NCBI RefSeq assembly: GCF_032854445.1 | Contig: NC_088307.1 | Coordinates: 26,176,046-26,240,045, forward strand | DNA: 64,000 nucleotides | Source of the DNA: Liolophura sinensis | Lineage: Eukaryota; Mollusca; Polyplacophora; Chitonida; Chitonidae | Direction: 5' to 3' | Shown here: positions 1-10,434 of the stretch, piece after piece | Layout of the letters: each line of letters opens with the position of its first letter | How positions within the stretch are numbered: the first letter of the stretch is position 1 | Position numbers and translations under genes: made by a program | The notes under the pieces: generated by a model | Seen by the model: only the letters and a program-made list of their open reading frames with translations | Databases searched by the model: none | What the model was told of the DNA's origin: nothing

Positions 1-97
1 ACATTACATGCACTCTTTGGACTCCTTCATTGTCATATGACTGAAAAATTGTTAAGTACGACGTTAAACTCCAGGCACTCACTCGCTCACTCGCTCA
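1..97 (+). mobile_element. SINE-B, 3' tail only
   Basis: It starts acattacatgcactctttgg, contains ttaagtacgacgttaaactc and ends in CACT/CGCT repeats. This matches the 3' ends of the better SINE-B copies at 4610-4899 and 34425-34688. The 5' part lies before the window. Confidence 0.8.
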
Positions 98-299
98 TAA
101 GAATTCCAGATTGGATTTAAAGGGTTAACAAATTTGACAGAACAAAATGCTGCCTCCGTTTACGCGGGTTTTCACCTTTCTCAAGAAATGTTAACGTTAA
201 TTCATTTGTTGTCTTTTATTTCGGAGTTCACCTCTTTGCGCTCTTGTGTCTTCTTCATGAAGTTCTGTGGATATGACTTTAATAATTTCCTCCAATATT

Positions 300-735
300 A
301 TGTGTCACCTGTGGGAGAGTTCACCAGTTATTTACCAAAGGTCAGTGGTTTAGCACTGACGCTCTAGTTTCCTTCACCCATAACCCTGTTTGCCATCCTG
401 TAAGATAAAAAAAGAATTCTTGAGTATGACATTAAGCAATGATCAAATAAGTTAAATTACTCACCATCTAATATGTAAATAACACAATATGCAACTAGAT
501 AACAATCTTCTTTGTGTGTTGGTCAAATTCAGCTCTGGCTGTGACTTTAAAGTCAACAGGCTTGTCAGGTACCAAGCGAAGTTTTGTGGTTTATTCTTGG
601 TCACTTCAGTTCCCTCCACCCATAATCCTATTTGCTGTCATGTACATCACCAATTAATAATAATAATTAGTAATCAAATTAATAAATATCAATGAAAGTT
701 TCTCGAGTATGACGTTATACACCAGTCAAATCAAT
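300..735 (+). mobile_element. two diverged SINE-C-like tails in a WDR31 intron
   Basis: Segments at about 300-455 and 555-735 each carry a caccagt/aggtaccaag body, ccttcacccataa and a tail gagtatgacattaagcaatg or gagtatgacgttatacacca. They resemble the tail of the copy at 30770-31025. Boundaries are approximate. Confidence 0.5.
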
Positions 736-750
736 CTTGTATTGTTACAG

Positions 751-904
751 CTGTGGGATCTACGGACAAGGAGCCTAGTATCAGAGTACAGAGGTCACAC
801 GGAGGCTGTTGAGGGCTGTGCTTTTCTCCCCCACAGGGATGGCAAGTTACTGGTGACCAGCTCTCGGGACTGCAGTGTGAGAATCTGGGATCGCAGTACT
901 AAGG
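751..904 (+). CDS. WDR31: WDR31 exon with WD40 repeat (array unit 1, the intact copy)
   Basis: The acceptor is attgttacag at 741-750 and the donor GTAAGG at 905. The exon is 154 nt, entering in phase 0 and leaving in phase 1. It encodes the D-R-x GH start and the RDCSVRIWD strand of a WD40 repeat. The coding text contains TTTTCTCCCCCACAG at about 822-836, a very good splice acceptor, so a shorter exon starting at 837 is possible. Confidence 0.8.
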
Positions 905-3900
905 GTAAGGGGTGCCCAGCGTGTGGGAATGAAGGGTTGTGTCAGGTCTGCAAGGGTCACACAGAGGCTGTTAAGGACTGTGCTTTTCTCGCCCACAGGG
1001 ATTGCAAGTTACTAGTGACCAGCTTCCGAGACTGCAGTGTGAGAATCTGGGGTCACAGTACTAAGGGTAAGGGGTGCCCAAACGGGTGGGAATGAAGGTT
1101 GTGTCAGTCTGCAGGACAGAGGCTGTTAAGGGCTTTCCTTTTCTCCCCCACAGAGATGACAAATTACTAGTGACCATCTCCCGGGACTGGAGTGTGACAA
1201 TCTGGGATCACAGTACCAAGGGTGAGGATGTCCGTGGGCTGGGGTTGTGTCAGTGGACGGGGGTCACAAACAGGTTGTTGAGGGCTGTGCTTTTCTCCCG
1301 CAACAGGGATGTCAAGTTATTAGTGACCAGCTCATGGGACTGGAGTGTGACAATCTGGGATTGCAGTAGTAAGGGTATTAAGAGTGCCCATAGAGTGAGC
1401 ATGGGGTTTGTGTGAGTGTACAGAACTCACACAGATGATGTTGTGGGCTATGCCTTTCTCCCCCCACAGGATGTCAAGTTATTAGTGACCATCTCATGGG
1501 ACTGGAGTGTGACAATCTGGATTGCAGTAGTAAGGGTATTAAGAGTGCCCATGGAGTGGGCATGGGGTTTGTGTGAGGGTACAGAACTCACACACATGAT
1601 GTTGTGGGCTATGCCTTTCTCCCCCACAGGGATGTCAAGTTATTAGTGACCAGCTCATGGGACCTGGAGTGTGACAATCTGGGACTGCAGTAGTAAGGGT
1701 ATTAAGAGTGCCCATGTAGTGGGCATGGGGTTTGTGTGAGGGTACAGAACTCACACCACATGATGTTGTGGGCTATGCCTTTCTCCCCCACAAGGATGTC
1801 AAGTTATTAGTGACCAGCTCATGGGACTGGAGTGTGACAGTCTGGGACTGCAGTAGTAAGGGTATTAAGAGTGCCTATGGAGTGGGCATGAGGTTTGTGT
1901 GAGGGTACAGAACTCACACAGATGATGTTGTGGGCTATGCCTTTCTCCCCACAGGGATGTCAAGTTATTAGTGACCAGGCTCATGGGACTGGAGTGTGAC
2001 AATCTGGGACTGCAGTAGTTAAGGGTATTAAGAGTGCCCATGGAGTGGGCATGGGGTTTGTGTGAGGGTACAGAACTCACACAGATGATGTTGTGGGCTA
2101 TGCCTTTCTTCCCCAAAGGGAGGTCATGTTACTTGTGGCTGGCTGTCGAAAAGAATGCTCATGAGGTAGGCTTGGGAACTGTGAGAGGTACAGAGGTCAC
2201 ACAAAGGTTGTTGAGGACTGCGCTTTTCTCCTCCACAGGGATGGCACAATTGGCCAGCTCACAGTGCTACAGTGAGAATCTGGGTTGTACAAGTTTTATG
2301 GACCATTAGCCCCTGTACTTTATAGCATTTCCAGTATATTATCACTTCAAAATTTCGGTCTCTTCTAGCACAGCAGAAACTTTTTGAAAGTGAGCCGCTT
2401 TTTTGTGACACATTTAGTTTCTCATATCACACTTTATTTTAAGAAGTCTTCGTCCTTGAAAGAGTTAGAAATGGTTGTGTACATGTCTATGGACCATCAA
2501 CAACAAAGCCTGGTGGCAACGTCAGTTGTTCTCTTTCCACAATGGCGCACTTTTCTTAGGGCTTGGGGTTGTTTAAAAAAAATTTTGACCTTGAAAGATA
2601 CGGCACTAAGTTAAGGTTATGTTTTTCCCGATGATTCTGTTTCAGAGTGTGTGGGTAATTTATTTGTGAGTGGCTCTGGTCCGCTGACATCGGTGGCTCC
2701 CTGCAGTGATGGCAGGTAGGATATATACATATACATAGTGTAAATATTTAAAGCATTATTTCATATTCATGAGTACGGCGTAATACACCAGTCGAATAAA
2801 TAAATAAATCAAACATTATTTCAGCCATGTTATGGTAGTTACGTATTTGTAGTGCCGTTTCCTTGGAGTTTCATGCCAAAAACACCAGATGTGACTTCCC
2901 GCTCAGTCAGCGACCAGTGCTTGGCCTGCCTCCTTATGCTGGTCTTCAGTTATAAAATATAGTAATAGTTATCCTATCATAACATTTCATTAACACTACA
3001 AAAATGAATGAATGATTGATTATGGCTTAACGCCACATCGGCAATATTTCAGCCAGTACGTGGCGAAAACACTACAAAGCGAACTTGACATGTCAAAACA
3101 GGCGTTCCTTCAGCAGCCCTCAAGAATAATGGTTGACCGATTTGCAAAACAACATTGCTTGATTTAAAGCACCTCAATAAAATGAGGACATTCTTCAACA
3201 CATACCACAAAAAACAAAGAAAGTAGTGCAATAAAGTAAGAAATAAGGACGGATTCTTTCAAAGAGAAGCAGTCAACAATTGTCATTGATGACGGAAAGA
3301 CGCAGTGAATGTTCTAGGCGAATGAATTAAAATCCATACCCGAATCCTGTACCGTGCTACATGTAGCTCGTAAATTGTCGGTGCACATCTAATGTTTCGA
3401 TCTTCCTCAAAACGATGAGCATATGAGTATATCTGATCCTGTTAAGATGCGGCTCTTGCATAACCCTGATAGATACATTTTTTCTTTTTTTTTTGTTAAT
3501 ATTTTCTTTAATGTATTAATATTTTTTATTCATTCATTCCGTGCTTAGCATCGTATTGAAGAACATTTCACTCATGATACAGCAGTTAAGTTTTTGTTCG
3601 AGGGAAATAAGTTTGCCTCTGTTAATCATACTTTGATAAGGCACTGTCAGTCAGTTAGACGAATAAGGTTTGGAGAAAGGCCGAATAACTGTACTTTCCT
3701 GGATAAGAAAGTACAAGGTTGGAAGCGCCGAGGACTTTGTTATCCAGGAATGTACAGTTCTGAGTTCTTTCTTCCATTTAAACGGTTGCATTAGTATTAT
3801 ATAATAGACGATTTCTGTGTTTAGCAGTGGGAGGGAGTGGGGATACAAGTGCGCAGATAGCACGTGAGCTATGTTTTAGCTCTAATTCTTTATGTACATG

Positions 3901-5464
3901 TATGGTGATCTGACCAATATATGCTTGAATGGACAATTCAGGTGCAGGTGGTTAAATCTTTTCCTTGACCACTAGATCTATATAAGAGACCTGGTCGCTC
4001 ATGTGTCTGGTCGCTCAAAGTTCGTATCATGTCCGATTCGGAGAGCAATGGTATTTTCATAACCCAGTCCTACTTAAACGTGTTTGTAGCAACGTAACAA
4101 CGTGGAATATAAATACGTAGCATGGTTGATCTTTCGTGGCAATGTTACATGAAGTTTTAGTGCAACAGCGTTAGAGCTTTCAGTCTCTGGCGTCCAGTCG
4201 GCTGTACTCAATATAGATTACTAATGGGTGTGTAAGATTATGAACACTGACGCGGCCTATGATTAGTTACGCGGGAAAGTAAATCTGAATGCGTTGAAGC
4301 TTACAGATAATCTAGGGAAGTCAGATAGTAGATTATACAATCTCTGTCACATTGACACAACCAGGCCTCGAGATACCCATGTTCGTAATGAGAATGCCGC
4401 AGATTAGACCCAACTCTTCGCCTTGCTGTTGACATTTGTGTCTAAAAGGATTGATGAAGGTACTCTGCCTTTTCTCACACTGACAACATTTGGTGTATTT
4501 AAAATGAAGGCGAAGAATGAAACTGTTGGAAAATGCATTTCACGTTCATCAGAAACGAATGGACCCTTCATATATAACATATTTCCCTTCGGTTAGACAA
4601 AGGACTGACCGCTTCGGGAGGCGCCCTAAGAGCTTAAAAGAGGAAGCTCTAACTTTCTGGCTCGGCGTTCAGTATTAAGGGGATAGTGCAACAACAACTG
4701 GTTGACCCCTATTAGTATAATGGCTCGGGGGAGGCGGCTTCCTTGCCTTCGGTAAGTCGTCTCAGTGAAGCAGCACTAGATAAAAGATCAGTGGAAATCC
4801 GTTCTGCAACAAAGAGGCAGATTGCATGCACTCTAAGGACTTCGTCGTCATAGGACTGAAACATTGTGAAGTACGACGTTAAACCCCAAGCACTCACTCA
4901 CAAAGGATTGACGTCACAACAAACGTTTCATTTCGTTTCAAAGAAGGTTGCATGGTCTTTCCGGATAGCTCATGTTGTAATGTTTTAGATCCTTGTGTTC
5001 GTGAGTTCGAATCCCGCTCTACTGCATATGAGTTGAAGGCGCATTCAGGCGGTACAAGTCCTCATCCATCACCACACAAACCACAAACCTGCAAACGTGG
5101 ATTCTTTAAAAATAATCCACTGCGCAGACAATATCGTGACATCACAGCAAACGTGTAAGCAGTAGAGTGCCTACTCCGGTAGAACAAGGGGCAGCGATCG
5201 GTTCGTCTTACACGAAAAAAGTATAAGACGTATTATCTAATTTGCCAGACTACGCAAATTTTTCTTGACTACGGTTTTCTGAAAAGCGTAACGTCACAAC
5301 AAACGTTTAATTGGAAGAAATGTCTGTTATAAAGTAAATCATTAATCGTGATTTATTTCGTTTTTTTCTTCGGTTTCAGCATATGTGTTGGCAGTTTCAA
5401 CTTAGGAATTCAACTTCTTCATCTGAATGAAGATGACATTCTCTGTCACAGAGCACAGTTTTGA
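751..5464 (+). CDS. WDR31: WDR31 homologue, C-terminal part (3 coding exons; 5' part lies before the window)
   Basis: Exons 751-904, 2646-2715 and 5380-5464 join in frame. Phase is 0 into the first, 1 at the first junction (G+AG gives Glu) and 2 at the second (AG+C gives Ser), ending at TGA 5462-5464. The 102 residues read LWDLRTRSLVSEYRGHTEAV at the start, then a WD strand ending SVRIWDRSTKE, then SGSGPLTSVAP and a last blade containing SFNLGIQLLHL. From memory this order matches the end of vertebrate WDR31 (LWDLR..EYKGH, SGPLTS, SFNRGIHLL), including the stop shortly after the last strand. WDR31 is a WD40 beta-propeller protein linked to cilia; its exact role here is inferred only from homology. 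All three acceptors end in CAG and the donors are GTAAGG and GTAGGA. Oddity: the first intron contains nine further decaying copies of the first exon. Identification is fairly sure; the choice of the unit-1 donor is inferred from phase. Confidence 0.83.
789..2290 (+). repeat. array of ten ~160-bp units copied from a WDR31 WD40 exon
   Basis: Each unit has a GAGG/CTCACACAGATG segment, a pyrimidine tract ending CACAG, a WD40 strand (GGATGTCAAG...ACAATCTGGGA) and a donor-like AAGGGTA. The CACAG-type sites end at 836, 998, 1153, 1306, 1469, 1629, 1794 (mutated), 1954, 2118 (mutated) and 2238, so spacing is 153-165 bp except the last (120). Units 1 and 2 share one open frame to 1095, units 3-4 another, and later units carry stops and frameshifts. 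Units 5-9 resemble each other more than units 1-4, which implies a second, younger round of amplification. It may be neutral decay or a source of alternative exons. Confidence 0.88.
2291..2645. other. end of WDR31 intron after the exon array
   Basis: Between the last array unit and the 2646 exon there is AT-rich intron with no recognisable element other than a pyrimidine-rich acceptor region. Confidence 0.5.
2646..2715 (+). CDS. WDR31: WDR31 penultimate coding exon
   Basis: The acceptor is tctgtttcag and the donor GTAGGA at 2716. The 70 nt complete the Glu split with the previous exon and read ECVGNLFVSGSGPLTSVAPC. The SGPLTS strand is a close match to the end of vertebrate WDR31 as I recall it. 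Confidence 0.78.
2716..4596. other. WDR31 last intron, first part: repeat fragments only
   Basis: A SINE-A tail (gagtacggcgtaatacacca plus ATAAA units) lies at 2766-2813. A fragment with ggcttaacgccacatcggca, a motif of another dispersed repeat, lies at 3015-3065. About 3085-3330 resembles sequence at 39290-39460 (shared ataaggac...caaagagaagc.gtca). From 3340 to 4596 I see no gene and no clear repeat. Confidence 0.45.
4610..4899 (+). mobile_element. SINE-B copy, 5'-truncated, with target-site duplication
   Basis: Flanking direct repeats acaaaggactgac (4597-4609) and acaaaggattgac (4900-4912) differ at one base. The body includes ttgccttcggtaagtcgtct and a tail of CACT units. It lies in the WDR31 last intron, in gene orientation. 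Confidence 0.85.
4963..5210 (+). mobile_element. single tRNA-headed SINE (family E)
   Basis: The head has an A-box-like tagctcatgttgtaatg (4968-4984) and a canonical B box gagttcgaatcccgc (5004-5018), as expected for RNA polymerase III promoters of tRNA-derived SINEs. No intact cloverleaf acceptor stem is seen, so it is not called a tRNA gene. The 3' boundary is uncertain. Confidence 0.5.
5380..5464 (+). CDS. WDR31: WDR31 last coding exon with stop codon
   Basis: The acceptor is cttcggtttcag, preceded by a T-rich tract. In phase 2 it gives SICVGSFNLGIQLLHLNEDD and a short tail ending HRAQF, then TGA. It completes the last propeller blade. Confidence 0.78.
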
Positions 5465-5811
5465 TGAATTCCTCCTGTGCCTTTTTCATGGACATAATTA
5501 ATCGACACTGCAACTGTTGAATGGATATGACCGCGTGAAATACGTCCTCTTTTTTTGCCGTCCATCTTCCCGTCTATTTGTGTCCTTTATTGGCCCTGGT
5601 TTTCCACCCACATTTTTTGACAGTTGTATTTTTTGTGTACATGTATTTTGTTTGGCATATTTTGCTTAATATCACATTGAAAACTGTGGTAGAATCTCTT
5701 GTAGTTTTTGTGTACATGTATTTTGTTTGGCATATTTTGCTTAATATCACATTGAAAACTGTGGTAGAATCTCTTGGCAATTCATCAGTACCTATGTTTT
5801 ATCACAATAAA
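5465..5811 (+). other. WDR31 3' UTR with AATAAA
   Basis: This region follows the stop codon. A poly(A) signal AATAAA sits at 5806-5811. The UTR contains a direct 75-bp duplication (5627-5776). Confidence 0.6.
5627..5776 (+). repeat. two direct 75-bp copies in the WDR31 3' UTR
   Basis: The segment beginning ttttgtgtacatgtattttg and ending agaatctctt occurs twice with a period of 75 bp and almost no divergence. The copies end at 5700 and 5775, which suggests a recent duplication. Confidence 0.9.
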
Positions 5812-6044
5812 CTCTCTTTTCCAACATAAAACATCCGCGTCTTCGTGTTATGTATATTTGTTTATTTATTGCATTTTATGCTGAATAATTTTTCACATCA
5901 CAGTGTATTTATTTCTCAGATTCTCTCAGTTTTGTTTAACACTATTGTCAATAATTTTTCACTCATACCATGTACACTATAGCTGTCGTTTTTGTTTAGA
6001 GAAATCAGAGTGCTCGGGTTAAGCCAGGTAAAGAAAGTTGTGAC

Positions 6045-6212
6045 GTAGGAATACACACAACGTATCGGTGGAAGACAAGTGGTCTTCAATGGACGTGTAC
6101 AAACTGCCACAGGAGCCTTTTATTGTGAGCAAGGCCCTACGCACTCGTACCTTGTGTATCCTAGCAATTGAACAGCATGGGTCTTAATCACTCGGCCAGG
6201 TCACCAGGCTTC
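6045..6212 (-). mobile_element. SINE-C copy, minus strand
   Basis: Read on the minus strand it begins gcctggtgacctggccgagt, an A-box-like tRNA head. It then contains tcaattgctaggatacacaa and cttgtcttccaccgatacg. The first part matches 17600-17700 (caattgcttggacacacgag) and the second the bodies at 23575 and 25430. Confidence 0.6.
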
Positions 6213-6348
6213 CTACATGTTTACTGGATGAAATGATGCGCTCGTTCGAGTAACGGGATGGTATCTCCGGTACTCATTTTTTGAGGTTGACATTTTTTTC
6301 TGGTACATGTAGACCTACATGTATGTAGGGTAGTGAGTTCCTCCGGGC

Positions 6349-6412
6349 ATTGACTGATTTTTACCTCCGCTTGACTGATTTTTACCTCCGCTTGATTTGT
6401 TTTTACCTCCGC
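6349..6412. repeat. three 21-bp tandem units
   Basis: Units of ttgactgatttttacctccg type are repeated three times with slight change. They create a repetitive short reading frame on both strands that is not a gene. Confidence 0.8.
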
Positions 6413-7199
6413 TTGACAGGTTTCGGTCAACGCGTGACCGGTTTCCCTCATTGTGTAATCGATTTCTCTACTGTGTGTCAGGTTTCCTTTTTCGTGCTCT
6501 CGGTTTTCCTTACCCATATACCTGACCCTCGATTGTATGATATAATTGACATTGTATAAATTATCTGGAATTTTATACGTTCTACTCTTCATTCGGATTA
6601 TACCATGGTGAAATTTAGGCCTATCTACTGATGGATTATAGATTAGATTATAGATTTAAGCCTATAATCTGAAAATCAAACACGTTATCGGATTTTGCTC
6701 AATTATCGCAGAAGTTTCCCAGAAGTTTGCTTCCTTTGGCCGATGAAACCGAATCTTCGACCGTTATTTTAAAAGCAATGTGCTTTCTTAATCAAATATC
6801 GGAAATATATAGCTACCCATCAAAAAACAGACATGCGCACGGATATTGGGTTAGACTTGTCGGGATATTCGGCTCAGTCAAAATGTTTTATATCATCTGA
6901 AACAAAACGACTGCTTTCAGGAGACTGGAGATCATTTCACTAGCAAGTTTTATATCGTAAAACTTAAGCTGTAAGTCTGTTAGGATTCGTATCTGTTTTT
7001 TCCAGCCAGCACATAATAATGCATAGGCGCAGTAGTACTGTAGGAGTTTGTGAATCGGTTGGAAGTTGTAAGATTTAAGGTAAAACCTTCAGTTGTGACT
7101 TCGGATCTTTAGTGAAATGGGCACTGTCCTTAGGTAAAGGACCGTAAGTCTACCCAACCGCCGGTAGGTGAGGACGGTCTGGTCTGGAGAGACTATAAA

Positions 7200-7250
7200 G
7201 TGGGGGTGGGGAGGTGGGTGGGGGGGGGGGGGGGGGGTGAGGGGTGGAGG
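7200..7250. repeat. G-rich tract with 18 consecutive G
   Basis: The plus strand reads tgggggtggggaggtgggtg and then a run of 18 G at 7220-7237. Several G-runs make a G-quadruplex possible, and the run length is likely to vary between individuals or assemblies. Confidence 0.85.
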
Positions 7251-7335
7251 CAAAAACATCTTGGGATAAGTTGATCGTAACTTTAGCATGACGCAACATG
7301 TTAAATCCGTATGACGTCATGCTGTATGGTGTATA

Positions 7336-7611
7336 CACGCAAAAAATAATTTTTTTATTTAACAGAAAGTCTTATGTCTCAATGATGCTAGAATATATTC
7401 TGTTCTTAAATACAAAATGCTCTGTCACATTCAACATTACATCATGTTGGTCTACTACAATCTTGTATCGAATACAATGTATCGAATTAAGAGTATTTGT
7501 GTGCTATCTTTAACATAATAATCGACTGTAGCCTAATAACAGAAAACGTTCCTGCATCTCTCAGACAACAGACTTTCTATTACATTTAACAAAATTTTTT
7601 TTTTTTGAGTG
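7336..7611. mobile_element. palindromic MITE, copy 1
   Basis: It starts CACGCAAAAAATAAT and ends TTTTTTTGAGTG, directly flanked by TA on both sides. Internal arms include atttaacagaaagtc on the left and gactttctattacatttaac on the right, an imperfect inverted repeat. It lies just downstream of the BTB gene's 3' end. Confidence 0.75.
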
Positions 7612-7763
7612 TACATGTAGATGCCATCAACTGAGCCAATGATCGCTTTGCCCAACGGAGACCAAACGCTGGACTGAAAGTGAAAATGTATTCCGAAGAA
7701 AAACCTGCGTTGGTGGCAACAGGAAATCTCATCTACGCTGCCCAAAATATAGTTGCTGCATGT

Positions 7764-7769
7764 TTTATT
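7764..7769 (-). terminator. poly(A) signal of the BTB gene
   Basis: AATAAA on the minus strand, about 105 nt past the stop codon. Confidence 0.55.
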
Positions 7770-7871
7770 TGATAAAGTTAATCTTAACTTTATACAAGTG
7801 CAAAACACAGCAAACATGACAACGGTAAAGTATATATGTATATACTTGTGAATAATAGGGAAATAAAGAAA

Positions 7872-8413
7872 TTATTTTGAGTAATTTGAAATGATCCTCT
7901 CGAAATAGCGGCCGAAATAAATGCACGAGTCACAAGCGCACGTGCTAGACTCTTCAGCTGGGCACACTCGCACATAGGTGCCCATTCGCTTAATCTTGAG
8001 AGCGTTGGTGGCAATGTCGATGCATTTCAGCTGGTAAGACGATAGCAGGGATTGACTCTCCTCAACTTGATGTTCAAGGAACTTGATTCTCCCCTGACAT
8101 TTCTCGTCTCTCTTCTCGTATATGGATGTCAGAGTTTTACAGTCCAGAGACGAGAAAAGATCAGTTGACTTCAGAGCTGAGAACGGTAGTTCCGCTGCTA
8201 TATTCGTCGCCACCGAAAACATATGATCCAGAGAGTACAGCTGCGCCAGGTAAATATGCTGAACACAAAACCGCGAGATCTCGTTGGAATCTTGGAATTG
8301 CTCACCGGAAGCCTCCTGTAGAATGCGTTCCACGAGGAACTCTTCGCTGGCGTCTTTCAGCCACTGTATTTGGTACTCGTCGGTTAAAGGCAGAATTTTA
8401 TAGACATTGTCAT
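7872..8413 (-). CDS. BTB gene exon 2 (end of BTB, BACK-like helices, coiled coil, Cys tail)
   Basis: The acceptor ttgaatttcag is followed by 542 nt ending in TAA. Phase 1 joins it to exon 1 to give SLTDDNVYKILPLTDEY, a normal BTB continuation. Confidence 0.88.
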
Positions 8414-9483
8414 CTGAAATTCAAAGAAGATTTGGTATAAGCTTTGGTTTCAATGCGCAAAAAGCGCCTTATGTCGTGACTCTGCCTTGACTGGGATGGC
8501 TTATGTGCGTGTATTCGCATTATGTTGTTGCCAATTCATCTTTCATGGTACAGTTGGAGTATTTCTCAAAAATGGAGTATTTCTTCCATAACAGGGACCG
8601 ATCTGTCAACAACGGCTAGGTCTAACGTTAGACGGCTTCGGGCGTGCAGGTTTAAGAACTCTATGTCTGTCCTCAACAGCAGAGGTAGAATGTTAAAATG
8701 TAAGTAAACCAAACCGTTTTTATTATTTTGGGGTTACATATGGGTTAAATTCTCCAGTTGTCTCCCCCTTTAATGGGGAGGAAACCATTAAGTAGACGCT
8801 AGCAGTAATCGAATTTCCTCTACAGATCCCTATACAATGCGGGTATTTTATGTCAGATTCGCTTGTTCGTGAAAATGCACACGTTACGTGAACAAAAGCT
8901 CAGGTACCAGAATTTATTCAGATTTGAACAGAAATATGTAAACCAATAATGGAGTGTGACGTCATTGATGCTATAGGCCTGCGATACTAAAATGGACCGT
9001 AAAGCCCGCCATAGATGCACACAGTTGACTGCATCCAATTAAACGAAACAATTCAGAAGATGTATTTTTATATACAGTTTTTGCTGGACTTTGCTCTACT
9101 GAAGCTTACTTCGCTTCTCTGTTTTCTCTCCCTTTAAGGATGCCTTACTAACCTGTGAGGGATTTTTTGCACGGCGGATAGACAAACTCGAGGAGTTCAA
9201 CCACATCGCCGTGCACTTTCCCGGGTAAGTCCACGAAATCAACTCGCTTTTCCTTAAAGTCTCCAGAAAACATAGCCTTCCAGACCGGGGAAGCTAAAGA
9301 CAGGACGGTCTTGTGAGCATGAATGGGCTTATCCTCCACAACCAGAGTGATGTCCGAGAAATGATCGGGCGAAGTGAAGTCCGCCAGGAGAGATAAGTCC
9401 TGGTTACCTCCCTTGTGAGCGTATTCGGTGCCCGCGTCGGACCCGTGTGACAGTAGTGATTTGGATTCGGCATTTTCTGACAT
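7872..9483 (-). CDS. BTB/POZ domain protein, complete, two exons (290 aa)
   Basis: Exon 1 is 9483-9153 on the minus strand: ATG at 9483, donor GTTAGT, 110 codons plus one base. Exon 2 is 8413-7872: acceptor tttcag, phase 1, TAA at 7874-7872. The BTB fold spans about residues 34-135 with the hallmark DHFSDITLVVEDKPIHAHK, VLSLASPVWKAMFSGDFKEK and VVELLEFVYP. A BACK-like helical part follows (DEYQIQWLKDASEEFLVERI). Then comes a charged heptad-like segment near KRDEKCQGRIKFLEHQVEES, probably coiled coil, and a Cys-containing tail ending YFERIISNYSK. No MATH, Kelch or zinc-finger domain is present. BTB domains dimerise and many recruit cullin-3; the target here is unknown. It resembles the BTB or BTB-MATH-like proteins abundant in invertebrates. 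A poly(A) signal (AATAAA, minus) lies at 7769-7764. Confidence 0.88.
8414..9152. other. intron of the BTB gene
   Basis: A 739-bp intron with GT-AG ends on the minus strand. I see no repeat or additional exon in it. Confidence 0.6.
9153..9483 (-). CDS. BTB gene exon 1 (N-terminus and most of the BTB domain)
   Basis: The ATG at 9483 opens 110 codons. The hydrophilic N-terminus is followed by the BTB core with the conserved HAHKTVLSLASPVW and FVYP motifs. The donor reads CTCACAG|GTTAGT. Confidence 0.88.
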
Positions 9484-10434
9484 CGTGTAACACGTTTTAT
9501 TTACAAGAACATCTTACTGAAAGTAGAAGTATAAGGGAAAGAATCATGATTCAAATACAGACCATTTCTAACTTACAGCCGCAAGCGGAACAGCGAGAAC
9601 TGGGTTTTGAAGACGCAACCTCTTTGGCCAAAGGCCTCTTGTATATTTTGAAGGAGAAAGTAACAAGCGTTTTGTTTGGAAATGTCCCTTGAGATTATTG
9701 ACTTGGAACCCATTTGTATGTCGGTTTACGATTGGTATACGAAGGTCGGACTTGTCGCTTAAATCCCATACCATGCAGCCACGCGTAGGAAGCAAAGAAT
9801 AAGTATGTGAGTGTGTGTGCATGTGCGTGTGGGGGGTGGGGTGTATGGGTGCGTGTGGGGTGGGAGTATGGGTGGAGTTTGGTGGCTGAACCGGGTTGGG
9901 CGTTGAACGGTGCGGTTGTATTTGATCACTCTTCCAGCCATTTAGGCGAACACCCAAGCGCCGCCATGCAGGCCTCCGGAAGCTCTAGGATCCAACCGAG
10001 GTAGATCATTTGAGCATGTTTCAAGAAAGACAAAATTAAAGATACTTTGGCATAAATTAAATTGATGGATGGTTTCCATTTTTCATAAATACTTTTACTT
10101 TCCGTGTATACAATACAAATGCAGGGGATATACGCACTGTAAGTAATGCAGTTTATACCCAATCATCACGTGCGGTTACACTGAACCATGTTTGTTGAAC
10201 ACGTACACAAACTGCTTTTACATTTCAACTGATCGTTAAAATAAATGCTAACCAGTGAGGGAATCTCAATATGTACAAATAAACAGAATAGAACTCATGT
10301 TTGTGCGGCTCATTGTCACGAGCTTGAATAAAATGGTCGACTTTCACTCCCAGTTTTGGGAAGCTGAGTAGGCTTTGGTCTTCATCAGCCCCATGCCCTG
10401 TTCTCAGGGAGATGGTGACAGAAAAGCGCTCGTA
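9484..10434. other. region upstream of the BTB gene
   Basis: It should contain the BTB promoter, but no clear TATA box or initiator is certain. A GT/GGGTGT-rich purine tract lies at 9811-9870. Nothing coding is recognised. Confidence 0.4.

Larger units (their letters stand above)
5812..7335. other. intergenic region between WDR31 and the BTB gene
   Basis: It holds a SINE-C copy on the minus strand (6045-6212) and a short 21-bp tandem repeat (6349-6412). A G-rich stretch at 7200-7250 includes a run of 18 G (7220-7237). I see no coding exon. Confidence 0.5.

Noticed and set aside
4963-5035. Possible tRNA gene with a perfect B box
   Set aside because: The acceptor stem does not pair and a SINE-like body follows. 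The heads at 11282, 17596, 27297 and 55880 were rejected as tRNA genes for the same reason.
8126-8440. 104-codon plus-strand frame
   Set aside because: It is the shadow of BTB exon 2 on the opposite strand.
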